The notes under the pieces were generated by a model. It saw nothing but the letters and a program-made list of their open reading frames with translations, ran no database searches and had not been told where the DNA came from. Source: Mnemiopsis leidyi (lineage: Eukaryota; Ctenophora; Tentaculata; Lobata; Bolinopsidae). From it: a stretch of DNA of 64,000 nucleotides. The translations under genes and the position numbers were made by a program. The DNA is taken from NCBI GenBank assembly GCA_000226015.1, contig JH153354.1, forward strand, positions 309,235-373,234, read 5' to 3'. Positions 61,001-63,745 of the stretch are shown here, piece by piece (the first letter of the stretch is position 1; each line of letters begins with the position of its first letter).

Positions 61001-63745
61001 GCAGTTTGAGCTTTATATTTCCTGGTTCCACGTCTTAATTATCATCAAGCTAAATTTTTAAACGAATCTACTCCGCAAGAATGCAGGGATGTACGTTGTT
61101 TCCCGACATAGCTTGAATGGAAGTTAATTAACTGGGTGAGCCACAGGCGTGACAAGTAATAATTCTGTAAGTGCTCATGCAATCTTTTACAGCCAGCCGT
61201 CCGGTCTTTAGCAAGCATGTTTTTGGTTGACAATGCTGAAATTCGAAAAGAATGGCTAAATCAGTGTCAGCTAATTCAGGTCTTTTGCTCAGACAATCGT
61301 ATGGATGTATGACTGAAAAATTCTGACGATTGCCATGAAAGAAGGCACATTTCTGGAATTTCGACTGAATTGAACTGCCGTTGATCAAGATCACGAGAGT
61401 AGCTAGCCTAGAAGCGTACCAAATGTTCACCTGAATCAAATCCAAGGCACCTGGTGACAACAATTCTTTCGTATCTAGTAAGCGAAATATGAGAAAAAGC
61501 ATAATGAAATTATTTTAAGCTTGATGGCATCAGGGTACGGAGAAAATATGCAAAACCCCTAACATTAAGGACATCCTGATAACAGACAGCAAGACAGCAT
61601 CTTAGAAAATAGCTGTTACTAGATATCTCTAGGAGGAGGCTGGTTCAAGAAACATGCAAACCTAAATTCCAAAACAGCATCAAAATGTAGGACAAAAACA
61701 AGTCAGTTATTGAGTTTGATAGAGGCGCAGCAGGTGACGCAAAATAGGCTGGCTATTAGAGCCGATAAAAGTGGGAAACATTTGGTAAAGCTTTCTGTTG
61801 CTCAGAAAAACAGTAGCTGAAAACAGGAGCACTAGGCCGATATATCATGTCATCGCTCGAAAACTAAGCGTTGACAGCCCAAACATTCCTTTCAACTTTA
61901 AGTTAGGAACGTTGATTCGGGGTACTGGTTGGTCGCAGTTAAATCACGTGACAGTTCAGCTGACGCCCGATTGGAGGACGAGACACGCACGTGACGTACA
62001 GCATGCTGCCCTTGAAGCAACCCAGGCGTGTTTTACATAAATGACTAGAATAATTGAGCCTAGTGTGTCATACTGAGGGACCTAAATAAGAAGTGCAGAC
62101 CGTGATTTAATGCGGTTCCCAACTTGGAAATTTCTCCAGTTTTTTGACTGTCTGACTAAAGAGCACACCGCAGGGCCCGCAAGAGAGAAAGCAGGTGTTT
62201 AACCTGAAATGGCAGGCAGCCTGAGTCAGGGTATTTTAACTCTAATTAGCATGAAGAATCGCTACAAGTGAATAATTTCGCTCGGAACTCTTTTCTGAAC
62301 TGGACGAATTAGAGCGTTTCTTCACAGCGCAATCACGACACGACGTCTTGGTCTGAGAAAGTCGGATAACGAGGAGGGGAACATTACTTTGCGTCTGGTG
62401 ATACCTGAGTGTTGTGTCTGGTGATACCCGAGTTTTGAAGTCTATTTGATTTTATTGTCGGGTTCTAGAATAAGTTAGTTCAACAAGGTCATTAATTAAA
62501 ATGTCAACGAAACTTTATCCTTTGAGATCCACGATAAACTTGAACGAGAAGTCCTTCCCGGCATGCCACTTCCTACATGATTAAAACTATAACTACAGTT
62601 TTCCTACAAATACGGTCTGTGACTCTAGATTGTTCGTGTTTTACGTAACATATTAGATCCCAAGTAAGTCACTTAGCCGGGTTTCACTGTGCTATTCGGG
62701 AGCGAATTATATCGTACTAGTGCATGACAACTAAAGAATGTTTCCGTTCTCTAAAGTTCAAACAACGCAAGTATCATGTAGCGTATGACTAAATAAGGGT
62801 TCCCGCCGAACTCCCTCGTCTTCAAGTCGTGATCACGGTGGAACAGCAGAACACGCAGCCCGGTAACATCGCCCTCCCTCCCGCGAATCCCATAGCAGGA
62901 ATTTGACACGATACTAAGATACGTTTTGCCGTGAGAGGTTCAGTGGATACTTAGCAGTTTTGAAACTCGCTCGTGGTTTTGTACAGTTTCTGACGTAGTC
63001 TATTTTTAGATTTTGACACGTGAACTTGGCTGGAGGTGCAAAAACCAATGTCTCCTTAATATGGCTTCCCTGCAGTTAAAAGGGTATAATGTTCACTTCG
63101 AGTTCTGGCACATGTCAATTTTGACGAACATGTTTAACGGTAGTTTTAATCTATGTACCGGTATATTCTAGCGCATAATTCGGGATATTATTCCAACACA
63201 CTTCCGATACAGGTCATATCTGCCGGCAGCCGCTAGTTGTGCTTTTTGGGCGTGTACAGACCTGTCAACTACACTAGTTCCTCACTTTCTCTCCAGACCT
63301 TTACTAGTACATGAAAATTTAAAGAATATGCTGTGGGTATTATCAACTTGGCGGTGACCAAAAACGTTATAGAAATCGTTAATTTCATTTGTTGACTTCT
63401 GCCGACTAGGTTAGGATTTAATCCAAACTGATAATTAAGAAATACTACAACCTTGCCAGGATCGCTAAATGAAATAATGTTCAAAGTTAAACCTTACTGA
63501 TATGAAACCCTCCTAGCGTAGTACCTTCTTGAAATAATAAAATTCGCATGAAAACTCACGTCCCTTCTTGCATATATAGTACCTTCTTAAAATAATAAAA
63601 TTCAAATAAAACTCACGTCCCTCCTTGCATATTTATTATATAGTACCTTCTTGAAATAATAAAATTCCCATAAAAACTCACGTCCGAGATCCCGGATTTT
63701 AGCATCTCCTGTCTGGGTTTCATCGTATTGCTGCTCATCACCCAT
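969..63745 (-). CDS. Plakin-family cytolinker (spectraplakin/plectin-like), whole locus, 3' end outside window
   Basis: This entry is the extent of one minus-strand gene assembled from the exons listed separately. Plakins link actin to microtubules or intermediate filaments. Seen: a CH1-CH2 actin-binding pair followed by spectrin-like helical exons. One of these carries W-x3-L-x3-QCC, matching the family's W-x3-L-x2-CCC segment just before the SH3, and it is followed by a short SH3-like exon ending [14 protein letters not shown], comparable with the VPSVCFLVPPPNQEA end of vertebrate plakin SH3s. From the CH1 exon to the leftmost exon the splice phases match at every junction. Upstream of CH1 lie unusual repeat-coding exons, all phase 1-1, and several candidate first exons. 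Known: spectraplakins use several promoters and N-termini. Inferred: the repeat exons belong to this gene, supported by strand, order and phase but not by transcripts. The 3' part (rest of the plakin domain, rod, C-terminal modules) is outside the window. Confidence 0.85.
1741..1892 (-). CDS. Plakin exon (spectrin-like helix)
   Basis: A 152-bp exon, phase 1-0: [50 protein letters not shown]. Acceptor CCCTACAG, donor GTAAGT. A ~42-bp tandem repeat begins at the acceptor itself. Confidence 0.82.
1895..2018. repeat. ~42-bp tandem repeat, three copies
   Basis: Unit begins GTAGGGATGTGGATTAGAGA. The first copy starts at the acceptor of exon 1741-1892. Confidence 0.9.
2143..2302 (-). CDS. Plakin exon (spectrin-like helix)
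   Basis: A 160-bp exon, phase 0-1: [52 protein letters not shown]. Coiled, acidic and basic heptads; comparable by position to the repeat after SH3 in plectin. Donor GTAAGT. Confidence 0.82.
2471..2602 (-). CDS. Plakin exon after SH3
   Basis: Forty-four codons, phase 0-0: [40 protein letters not shown]. Matches the plakin post-SH3 helix (A..RvE..y..v..LWh..h...KslisW..l...). Acceptor CTGTTTCAG, donor GTGATC. A 25-bp minisatellite starts about 15 bp from the acceptor. Confidence 0.85.
2618..2851. repeat. 25-bp minisatellite (TTAGGGCCAGATATTTGGGT...)
   Basis: About nine copies alternating GGGCC and GGGGC variants; begins ~15 bp from the acceptor of exon 2471-2602. Confidence 0.9.
3352..3500 (-). 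CDS. Diverged plakin SH3 domain exon
   Basis: A 149-bp exon, phase 1-0: [47 protein letters not shown]. Position and pattern match the plakin SH3 end (W.V....G.e..VPSVCFl.PPPN.eA). The Trp before the strand is Cys-Glu-Val here and PPPN is TRPY. Plakin SH3 domains are known to lack conserved proline-ligand residues, and this one has diverged further. Acceptor CCTGCTCAG, donor GTAGGT. Confidence 0.75.
3674..3839 (-). CDS. Plakin exon between the QCC helix and SH3
   Basis: A 166-bp exon, phase 0-1: [55 protein letters not shown]. Corresponds to the plakin helix DEKEQLNEYKGHLSGLAKRA and the stretch leading into the SH3. Acceptor CACCATCAG, donor GTTTGT. Confidence 0.87.
3954..4226 (-). CDS. Plakin exon just before SH3 (W-x3-L-x3-QCC)
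   Basis: Ninety-one codons, phase 0-0. [20 protein letters not shown] followed by [13 protein letters not shown] aligns with plectin QTQWSWMLQLCCCIEAHLKE followed by NAAYFQFFSDV: Trp, the paired Cys, L.K, Y and F all coincide. Upstream [20 protein letters not shown] forms the preceding helix, like the reLi...HP segment of plakins. Acceptor ACTATTCCAG, donor GTAGGA. This is the single best family marker in the window. Confidence 0.93.
4227..5863 (-). other. Intron within the plakin domain
   Basis: About 1.6 kb without recognisable exons. Contains a two-copy tandem duplication at ~5033-5148. Open frames on the minus strand at 4.4-4.8 kb lack splice support. Confidence 0.5.
5033..5148. repeat. 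Two-copy direct repeat of ~58 bp
   Basis: Two identical copies beginning AGCAGTAATATGCATATAAT. Confidence 0.9.
5864..5979 (-). CDS. Plakin exon ([17 protein letters not shown])
   Basis: A 116-bp exon, phase 1-0. [20 protein letters not shown] matches the plakin signature ATKELMWLNEKEEEEVGFDW, where a spectrin repeat begins with EL.WL.E.E..E...W. Then [18 protein letters not shown]. Acceptor TACTACAG, donor GTCTGT. This is a strong anchor for calling the gene a plakin. Confidence 0.88.
6272..6331. repeat. 13-bp repeat (ACACACAACGTAA)
   Basis: About four copies. Confidence 0.8.
6739..6847 (-). CDS. Candidate alternative plakin exon
   Basis: Acceptor CTCTTCCCAG and a perfect donor (GAGG then GTAAGT) frame 109 bp of open sequence, phase 0-1: [37 protein letters not shown]. 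It has the same phases as exon 7217-7385 and ends in the same LE-G, so it could replace that exon but cannot be added to it in frame. The composition is AT-rich and unlike its neighbours; a chance ORF with a decoy donor is possible. Confidence 0.3.
7217..7385 (-). CDS. Plakin exon ([20 protein letters not shown])
   Basis: A 169-bp exon, phase 0-1: [20 protein letters not shown] and [10 protein letters not shown]. It matches the plectin stretch TRGAYRDCLGRLDLQYAKLL followed by LRSLESLHSFV. The acceptor is an almost pure C run (then CAG) that is part of a G/C-rich tandem repeat next to the 117-bp N gap. Donor GTTGGT is non-optimal. Confidence 0.85.
7387..7640. repeat. G-rich tandem repeat containing the N gap
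   Basis: Units of GTTAGTGGGCTTGTCAGTCG type separated by runs of 7-10 G on the plus strand; the 117-N gap sits inside. The C run on the minus strand serves as the polypyrimidine tract of the acceptor of exon 7217-7385. G-quadruplex potential on the plus strand. Confidence 0.85.
7990..8157 (-). CDS. Plakin exon ([20 protein letters not shown])
   Basis: Fifty-six codons, phase 0-0. [20 protein letters not shown] aligns with plectin VDGAEWGVDLPSVEAQLGSH (eW..DL..v...L..h...). It forms a central spectrin repeat of the plakin domain. Acceptor GTTCTCTTCAG, donor GTACGT. Confidence 0.87.
8483..8813 (-). CDS. Plakin exon, spectrin-like helices
   Basis: A 331-bp exon, phase 2-0. Segments [60 protein letters not shown]. 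Heptad-patterned helices consistent with spectrin repeats of the plakin domain. Acceptor CCCGCAG directly abuts the CACGTG minisatellite; donor GTAAGA. The homology is positional (chain of in-frame exons) more than sequence-based. Confidence 0.85.
8817..10889 (-). other. Intron within the plakin domain
   Basis: About 2.1 kb. Its right-to-left end next to exon 8483-8813 is a CACGTG minisatellite. Around 9.93-9.98 kb there is a short GGTTACCCT repeat. No exon recognised. Confidence 0.5.
8820..9055. repeat. 19-bp minisatellite carrying CACGTG
   Basis: About 13 copies of TGTCACGTGTTTTAGTTG and variants; almost all keep the palindrome CACGTG. Begins directly at the acceptor of exon 8483-8813. Confidence 0.93.
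10890..11022 (-). CDS. Plakin exon ([12 protein letters not shown])
   Basis: A 133-bp exon, phase 1-2: [43 protein letters not shown]. It resembles plectin (GQLKVPPGYHPLDVEKEWGK, LHVAILEREKQLRSEFERLE): start of the first full spectrin repeat. Acceptor GTTCCCTCCAG, donor GTGAGT. Confidence 0.82.
11397..11516 (-). CDS. Plakin exon ([18 protein letters not shown])
   Basis: A 120-bp exon, phase 1-1: [20 protein letters not shown] and [16 protein letters not shown]. Spectrin-like amphipathic helix comparable with the plectin segment IEILWSQFLKFKEMELPAKE (L.af....mP.K..e). Acceptor GGAGCAG is weak; donor GTATGG. Confidence 0.8.
12393..12548. repeat. ~36-bp minisatellite
   Basis: About four copies of GAACAAAACAAAAGAGAGAT followed by GATAAAAGAGGTATGT; runs into the donor of exon 12553-12655. 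Confidence 0.88.
12553..12655 (-). CDS. Plakin exon following CH2
   Basis: A 103-bp exon, phase 0-1: [20 protein letters not shown] then [15 protein letters not shown] helical linker from CH2 into the plakin spectrin repeats. Acceptor CTTCCCAG, donor GTATGT; a 36-bp minisatellite runs right up to the donor. Confidence 0.8.
12656..13993 (-). other. Intron after CH2
   Basis: About 1.3 kb of AT-rich sequence. I see no supported feature. Confidence 0.45.
13994..14212 (-). CDS. CH2 C-terminal exon ([12 protein letters not shown])
   Basis: Seventy-three codons, phase 0-0. Pieces: [54 protein letters not shown]. These match the CH2 end (H.P.LID...l...N...AF..AE..lgi..LLD.eDv....DekSIitYv..l). NL.HAF is represented by ARHELAF. 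Acceptor CTCCCCAG, donor GTGAGT. Confidence 0.95.
14240..14371. mobile_element. MITE-like element with 17-bp perfect terminal inverted repeats
   Basis: AATTCTTGGGGAGGAGT at the left is the exact reverse complement of ACTCCTCCCCAAGAATT at the right; total 132 bp, no coding capacity. About 45 bp around the right end recur at 30806-30850 (CTGTCAC...AAAATTT-CGACTCCTCC), suggesting a dispersed family. No clear target-site duplication. It lies in the intron between the two CH2 exons. Confidence 0.6.
14502..14568 (-). CDS. CH2 exon ([17 protein letters not shown])
   Basis: A 67-bp exon, phase 2-0: [20 protein letters not shown] then AM. This is the CH2 signature v.NFT.SW.DG.AF.A.i, with Phe in place of the usual Trp. 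Acceptor TTGTCGGCAG sits about 12 bp from a 15-bp minisatellite; donor GTAAGT. Confidence 0.93.
14583..14665. repeat. 15-bp minisatellite (GTTAGTGGTAGTGTT)
   Basis: Five to six copies, ~12 bp from the acceptor of CH2 exon 14502-14568. Confidence 0.88.
15005..15168. repeat. ~34-bp degenerate repeat
   Basis: About four to five copies of ATTCTCTCGGACTTCTGGCA followed by TCATCTCAGCAC, in the CH2 intron left of the cassette exon. Confidence 0.8.
15304..15471 (-). CDS. Symmetric 56-codon cassette exon inserted within CH2
   Basis: A 168-bp exon of phase 2-2: acceptor AAGTACCAG, donor GTAGGT. The peptide is a strongly basic half ([19 protein letters not shown]) followed by an acidic half ([19 protein letters not shown]). 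No CH2 domain has an insert here. Removing the exon leaves an intact frame and gives [18 protein letters not shown], which aligns with ordinary CH2 (QRMVEGYQGLRCDNFTTSW in plectin). It is therefore probably an alternative exon that modulates actin binding (inference). Confidence 0.75.
16028..16107 (-). CDS. CH1-CH2 linker and first CH2 helix
   Basis: An 80-bp exon running from phase 0 to phase 2. [20 protein letters not shown] followed by NQSIMIG corresponds to the linker and helix A of CH2 (AKEKLLLWSQRM in plectin). The usual Trp is replaced by Ala (LLLAKC). Donor GTAAGG. The next canonical CH2 piece is in the exon at 14502, reached either directly or through the 15304 cassette. Confidence 0.9.
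16275..16373 (-). CDS. CH1 exon 4 ([20 protein letters not shown])
   Basis: Thirty-three codons, phase 0-0. [20 protein letters not shown] followed by [13 protein letters not shown] matches the end of CH1 domains (L.NI...[20 protein letters not shown]). DIVDG is DILSG here. Acceptor CATTTCAG, donor GTCAGT. Confidence 0.95.
16576..18414 (-). CDS. Nested single-exon gene, 612-aa adaptor-like protein, unrecognised
   Basis: An ATG at 18414 in strong context (TTTACCACCATG) opens 612 codons ending in TAG. It lies on the same strand inside the large CH1 intron and does not fit the plakin frame (it ends in its own stop), so I read it as a nested gene. Not recognised. Visible: Trp plus a basic start ([20 protein letters not shown]), a Pro-rich SH3-ligand-like [11 protein letters not shown] (~residue 63), two Tyr motifs YHNL and YQNL (~95-115; YxN is the Grb2-SH2 consensus), long Ser-rich stretches, a very basic block ([20 protein letters not shown], ~315-335), and a more ordered part ([20 protein letters not shown], ~460-480). 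No signal peptide or membrane span. Inferred: an intracellular, largely disordered scaffold. Further 5' exons are possible; I saw no polyadenylation signal before the next plakin exon. Confidence 0.7.
   Translation of the reverse strand: MFHRTIAWLKEMKRRKLTRSKHRPSTEVDSNHSSRNNSLSCKHLSVVEKHPTSLTDHIPDKPPKPPQEAYKQLTSPSGSSSDSPHATHHYQEHEYHNLPHQQCEEHQYQNLRDDTQAWKGEENLPLSDLDIQKICSEIVCTLGNLGADVTGISKSGKYNREGNSANLALSSSTSTPALASRAPSLASSRHCSVHSLHSVSSPAKQTVDKTSGHVIINTVGHVTPAQLVNKELINSNYSVSLSSQLSVALSTSIPCSDTSPVLSARSSPLHGACSDHCNTQPCSDADRGQFCHPPVKYSHHKPPKHPQKPLRYIRKKSLKFKKVRRKLKKRQEITRPASTQDTRGQSRSTLINKLIALYRKLQQRCKLLETLPSQPEQVCLQKPHKIRSCEDLDDIELIKRYMNACYTMLKQQLSTYNKAALSERDVRVFQMEDIPTRVDCSRTKIRPSSLPSDTLFEYLFRREALKPAALAVKYDRHVRISSMDVCRRILNQASLSCGNKVAVKSKEKSTDISPIKPPHELCNRPDVLPIKDNSCSKTDKTNQTEVSRQSPTFEFSKHYFTTSSYPENSCRSQVKTFKVTERSETSSGMVSVKEHYVTAVSWINNSKIYVGS
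18570..18886 (+). CDS. Possible small two-exon plus-strand gene, head-to-head with the nested gene
   Basis: An ATG at 18570 gives [20 protein letters not shown] plus VYFV to 18641, then donor GTATGT. Acceptor TCCTCACAG leads at 18782 in phase 0 to [34 protein letters not shown] and a stop at 18886 (58 aa total). The ATG is only ~155 bp from the oppositely oriented ATG of the 612-aa gene, which would make a shared promoter. Other frames of the same DNA are also open, one with a [13 protein letters not shown] Cys cluster at ~18.93 kb, so frame and even reality are uncertain. Not recognised. Confidence 0.22.
19906..20139 (-). CDS. Possible 77-aa single-pass membrane peptide
   Basis: An ATG-initiated frame: a short basic start ([16 protein letters not shown]), one hydrophobic span ([20 protein letters not shown]), a CC pair and a polar tail ([20 protein letters not shown]). 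It lies in the CH1 intron on the same strand as the nested gene, 1.5 kb upstream. It could be an independent micropeptide gene or chance. Family unknown. Confidence 0.3.
   Translation of the reverse strand: MAKVKFCKFEYFPAKALSYIVLCILASFLLFAVVLKLYMKFYCCDARRLILEGYFELSRSDVLTSEDVTNMSLPNVL
21201..21281 (-). CDS. CH1 exon 3 ([16 protein letters not shown])
   Basis: Twenty-seven codons, phase 0-0. [20 protein letters not shown] corresponds to the R.H.L.NV..AL.FL...V segment of CH1 domains. Acceptor CTCACTTCAG, donor GTACGT. It is followed by a 4.8-kb intron that contains a nested gene. Confidence 0.92.
21402..21491 (-). CDS. CH1 exon 2 ([17 protein letters not shown])
   Basis: Thirty codons, phase 0-0. 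[20 protein letters not shown] matches the strongest CH1 signature, DL..DL.DG..LI.LLE.LS. Acceptor TACGTTCCAG, donor GTAAGT. The sequence is close to beta-spectrin and plakin CH1 and fits the actin-binding face of the domain. Confidence 0.95.
22595..22656 (-). CDS. CH1 exon 1 ([14 protein letters not shown] helix)
   Basis: A 62-bp exon starting in phase 1: acceptor TTATTTTCAG, then [22 protein letters not shown], and GTAAGC donor. This is the first helix of a type 1 calponin-homology domain: RDxVQKKTFTKWVN in spectrins and plakins, [14 protein letters not shown] here. It is the common acceptor onto which every upstream phase 1 exon can splice. Confidence 0.92.
22657..24514 (-). other. Intron between R8 and CH1
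   Basis: About 1.9 kb with no convincing exon. Holds a 17-bp minisatellite (22.86-23.04 kb). The minus frame at 23.83-24.07 kb lacks splice sites. Confidence 0.5.
22862..23043. repeat. 17-bp minisatellite (CACTGTATACATAGAAT)
   Basis: About ten copies with AAT, ATT and AAAG variants. Confidence 0.9.
24515..24700 (-). CDS. Repeat exon R8 (last before CH1)
   Basis: A phase 1-1 exon of 62 codons. Core: [50 protein letters not shown], then [10 protein letters not shown]. Acceptor TTCCTTTAG, donor GTATAT (weak). Its phase 1 end joins directly to the CH1 exon, so the repeat array would sit immediately N-terminal to the actin-binding domain. Confidence 0.75.
24768..24842. repeat. ~21-bp repeat (GTTTGTAAGTCAGGTCAGGTT)
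   Basis: Three to four copies in the R7-R8 intron. Confidence 0.8.
24966..25172 (-). CDS. Repeat exon R7
   Basis: A phase 1-1 exon of 69 codons. Core: [52 protein letters not shown], then LDFRVTVTQ. Acceptor CCCCAAG, donor GTGAGA. Confidence 0.75.
25449..25667 (-). CDS. Repeat exon R6
   Basis: A phase 1-1 exon of 73 codons. Core: [47 protein letters not shown], then [15 protein letters not shown]. Acceptor CACTGCAG, donor GTGAGT. It is more diverged (no FAG) but keeps the L-x-L-S-x-x-Q-W start and the V-x-L-x-x-E-x-Y end. Confidence 0.75.
26176..26402. repeat. ~55-65-bp degenerate repeat
   Basis: Four copies with ACCTGCCTTTTTTCAAACAA and GAGCATGCAAGTT; runs up to the donor of R5. Confidence 0.8.
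26406..26627 (-). CDS. Repeat exon R5
   Basis: A phase 1-1 exon of 74 codons. Core: [53 protein letters not shown], then [10 protein letters not shown]. Acceptor CTCCAAG, donor GTAAGT. The FAGL element is replaced by FKDL. Confidence 0.75.
26747..26953 (-). CDS. Repeat exon R4
   Basis: A phase 1-1 exon of 69 codons. Core: [51 protein letters not shown], then DVFSVTVDP. Acceptor AAATAAG is poor in pyrimidines, donor GTAAGT. Confidence 0.72.
27160..27363 (-). CDS. Repeat exon R3
   Basis: A phase 1-1 exon of 68 codons. Core: [51 protein letters not shown], then an added strand MQYNITMAS. Acceptor ACTTCAG, donor GTAAAA (weaker than its neighbours). Same pattern as R1 and R2. Confidence 0.75.
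27536..27694 (-). CDS. Repeat exon R2
   Basis: A phase 1-1 exon of 53 codons with TTTCCAG acceptor and GTAGGT donor. Core: [50 protein letters not shown]. This is the closest match to the family consensus. The two halves of the repeat look alike ([13 protein letters not shown] against [13 protein letters not shown]), suggesting the repeat itself arose by an internal duplication. Confidence 0.75.
27964..28176 (-). CDS. Repeat exon R1 of the second novel repeat family
   Basis: A phase 1-1 exon of 71 codons. Repeat core: [50 protein letters not shown]. It ends at a GTGAGT donor. There are two usable acceptors 15 bp apart (ending at 28177 and 28162), both keeping frame, so five residues may be optional. 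Visible pattern: Y/F-x-L-x-L-S-x-x-E-W, then F-A-G-(L/M)-x-I, then G-x-Y-x-(V/I)-x-(L/M)-T-x-E-Q-Y. R1 and R2 lack the extra C-terminal strand seen in R3-R8. Confidence 0.75.
28982..29513 (-). CDS. Alternative first exon with five to six W-K-x2-LKK(T) repeats
   Basis: The ATG at 29513 begins [15 protein letters not shown]. The exon encodes 177 codons plus one base before GTGAGT (phase 1). There is no phase 1 acceptor immediately upstream, so I read it as a first exon with its own promoter. It contains spaced repeats: [72 protein letters not shown]. It is very charged and probably disordered. Inference: the LKKT element, above all in the last repeat ([16 protein letters not shown] against beta-thymosin LKKTETQEKNP), resembles beta-thymosin/WH2 actin-monomer-binding motifs. 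The Trp and spacing differ, so this is a likeness rather than an identification. It would splice in frame to the repeat exons or CH1. Confidence 0.65.
30806..30850. mobile_element. Related end of the MITE-like family
   Basis: Shares CTGTCAC, AAAATTT and ACTCCTCCTCAAGAATT (one mismatch) with 14332-14374. No opposite inverted arm is seen nearby, so this is a partial or solo copy. Confidence 0.45.
32210..34805. repeat. Copy A of a ~2.6-kb duplication ending at the 10-N gap
   Basis: Starts TACACACACATATCCACATC and runs to GTTAATATCGTTA, directly at the gap. It matches copy B (34816-37492) almost base for base apart from scattered substitutions and indels. Copy A ends at the gap and copy B starts at it, which is what an unmerged overlap of two contigs from different haplotypes looks like. 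Confidence 0.9.
32651..32705. repeat. Perfect 27-bp inverted repeat with 1-base spacer
   Basis: CACATTCCTATACCCACACT-ATGATCA, one G, then its exact reverse complement. It would form a strong hairpin or cruciform. Copy B of the duplication has only a single, diverged arm here. Confidence 0.95.
34816..37492. repeat. Copy B of the ~2.7-kb duplication beginning at the gap
   Basis: Begins with the same bases as 32210 and ends with the same GTTAATATCGTTA as copy A, then continues into unique sequence. It differs by one ~125-bp insertion (about 35906-36033) and lacks the 55-bp palindrome of copy A. No coding content recognised. Confidence 0.9.
38105..38282. repeat. 11-12-bp repeat (ACTACCGCCAC)
   Basis: About 15 degenerate copies of ACCGCCACACT and ACCGCCAACACT. 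Confidence 0.85.
41598..41662. repeat. 20-bp repeat (GTGCTATAAAATCAGCGCAC)
   Basis: Three copies about 75 bp left of the candidate first exon at 41.9 kb. Confidence 0.85.
41737..41914 (-). CDS. Candidate alternative first exon (MYGQHETRW...)
   Basis: An ATG at 41914 opens 59 codons plus one base, then a moderate donor GTACGG (phase 1). The peptide includes [20 protein letters not shown] and [20 protein letters not shown], is highly charged, and its codons are G/C-ending like the certain plakin exons. Phase 1 allows joining to any repeat exon or to CH1. As an internal exon starting at the GTGTAG acceptor it would be phase 2-1 and incompatible with the neighbours, so a first exon is the better reading. 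It shares a KPW core with the giant-exon head (RKPWQQS) and resembles the PPWKKQL repeats of the 29.5-kb exon. A plus-strand reading of the same DNA is open but looks less protein-like. Confidence 0.4.
42505..42688. repeat. 17-bp minisatellite carrying CACGTG
   Basis: About ten copies of GTTCAAACACGTGACAC or GTTCAAACACGTGACAT; each keeps CACGTG. Its unit is unrelated to the 8.8-kb array apart from that hexamer and the flanking GTCACGTG context. Confidence 0.93.
46187..46413. repeat. 9-bp minisatellite (CTGAACTAC), ~25 copies
   Basis: Nearly perfect array; minus-strand frames read Gly-Ser-Ser or Val-Val-Gln repeats, with no other coding support. Confidence 0.95.
48541..59818 (-). CDS. Giant repeat exon (~3,760 codons): basic S/P-rich head plus ~26 copies of a novel DGTP repeat
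   Basis: Acceptor GTTTGTCAG lies at the right end (first ATG at 59816) and donor GTGAGT at the left, both phase 1. Residues 1-200 are Ser/Pro/Lys/Arg-rich, with SGIPTR near the start. Residues ~210-800 hold about seven degenerate repeats. Then come 19 clear repeats, each reading roughly [20 protein letters not shown], then TxxLLxxEIxKLxxLDGDxI, then [17 protein letters not shown], followed by V-(K/S)-x-I. One diverged repeat is last. Acidic linkers carry EED(I/V)PM motifs. Each repeat looks like a helical hairpin plus a beta hairpin (inference); I recognise no family. The length is 11,278 bp, and two single-base losses (around 50664-50671 and 49807-49817) split the frame into three. Restoring both gives 11,280 bp, exactly 3,760 codons and phase 1-1, so these look like sequence errors or recent mutations, not introns. 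Alternatives: an independent gene, or a first exon starting at 59816. Confidence 0.8.
53545..55633 (-). repeat. Three tandem 696-bp (232-codon) higher-order repeats inside the giant exon
   Basis: The same codons (MTD(E/D)IRDQL with PTSIP just before) recur at 53545, 54241, 54937 and 55633, exactly 696 bp apart each time. The copies are nearly identical over the whole unit, including the acidic linker ([30 protein letters not shown]). This points to recent tandem duplication or gene conversion of a whole repeat-plus-linker unit, in contrast to the older, diverged repeats on either side. Confidence 0.9.
59819..63681 (-). other. Intron between the first coding exon and the giant exon
   Basis: This is about 3.9 kb of AT-rich sequence. 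I see no convincing exon. Small ORFs at 61.1-61.5 kb (minus) and 61.8-62.0 kb (plus) lack splice or coding support. The right end carries the tandem repeat that includes the exon 1 donor. A promoter for isoforms starting in the giant exon (ATG at 59816) could lie in its left part, but no motif is clear. Confidence 0.4.
63517..63690. repeat. ~60-70-bp tandem repeat spanning the exon 1 donor
   Basis: Three copies of GTACCTTCTTGAAATAATAA then AATTC...AAAACTCACGTCC. The third copy's ACTCAC is the GTGAGT donor of the first exon; the other two repeat it downstream in the intron. Confidence 0.9.
63682..63745 (-). CDS. First coding exon of the plakin gene (MGDEQQ...)
   Basis: The exon is 64 bp: an ATG and 21 codons ([20 protein letters not shown] plus G), then one base (phase 1) and a GTGAGT donor. 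It is acidic and polar with no recognised domain. Phase 1 fits the giant exon (giving DLG-L-MPLKEE) or the CH1 exon (giving [14 protein letters not shown]), so it could head both a long and a conventional short isoform. The donor region lies in a ~60-bp tandem repeat that supplies two more copies of the same GTGAGT context further into the intron. No TATA box or other promoter is visible to me, and the gap at 63911-63924 lies just upstream. Alternative: it belongs to another gene. Assignment to the plakin rests on strand, phase and position. Confidence 0.55.
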
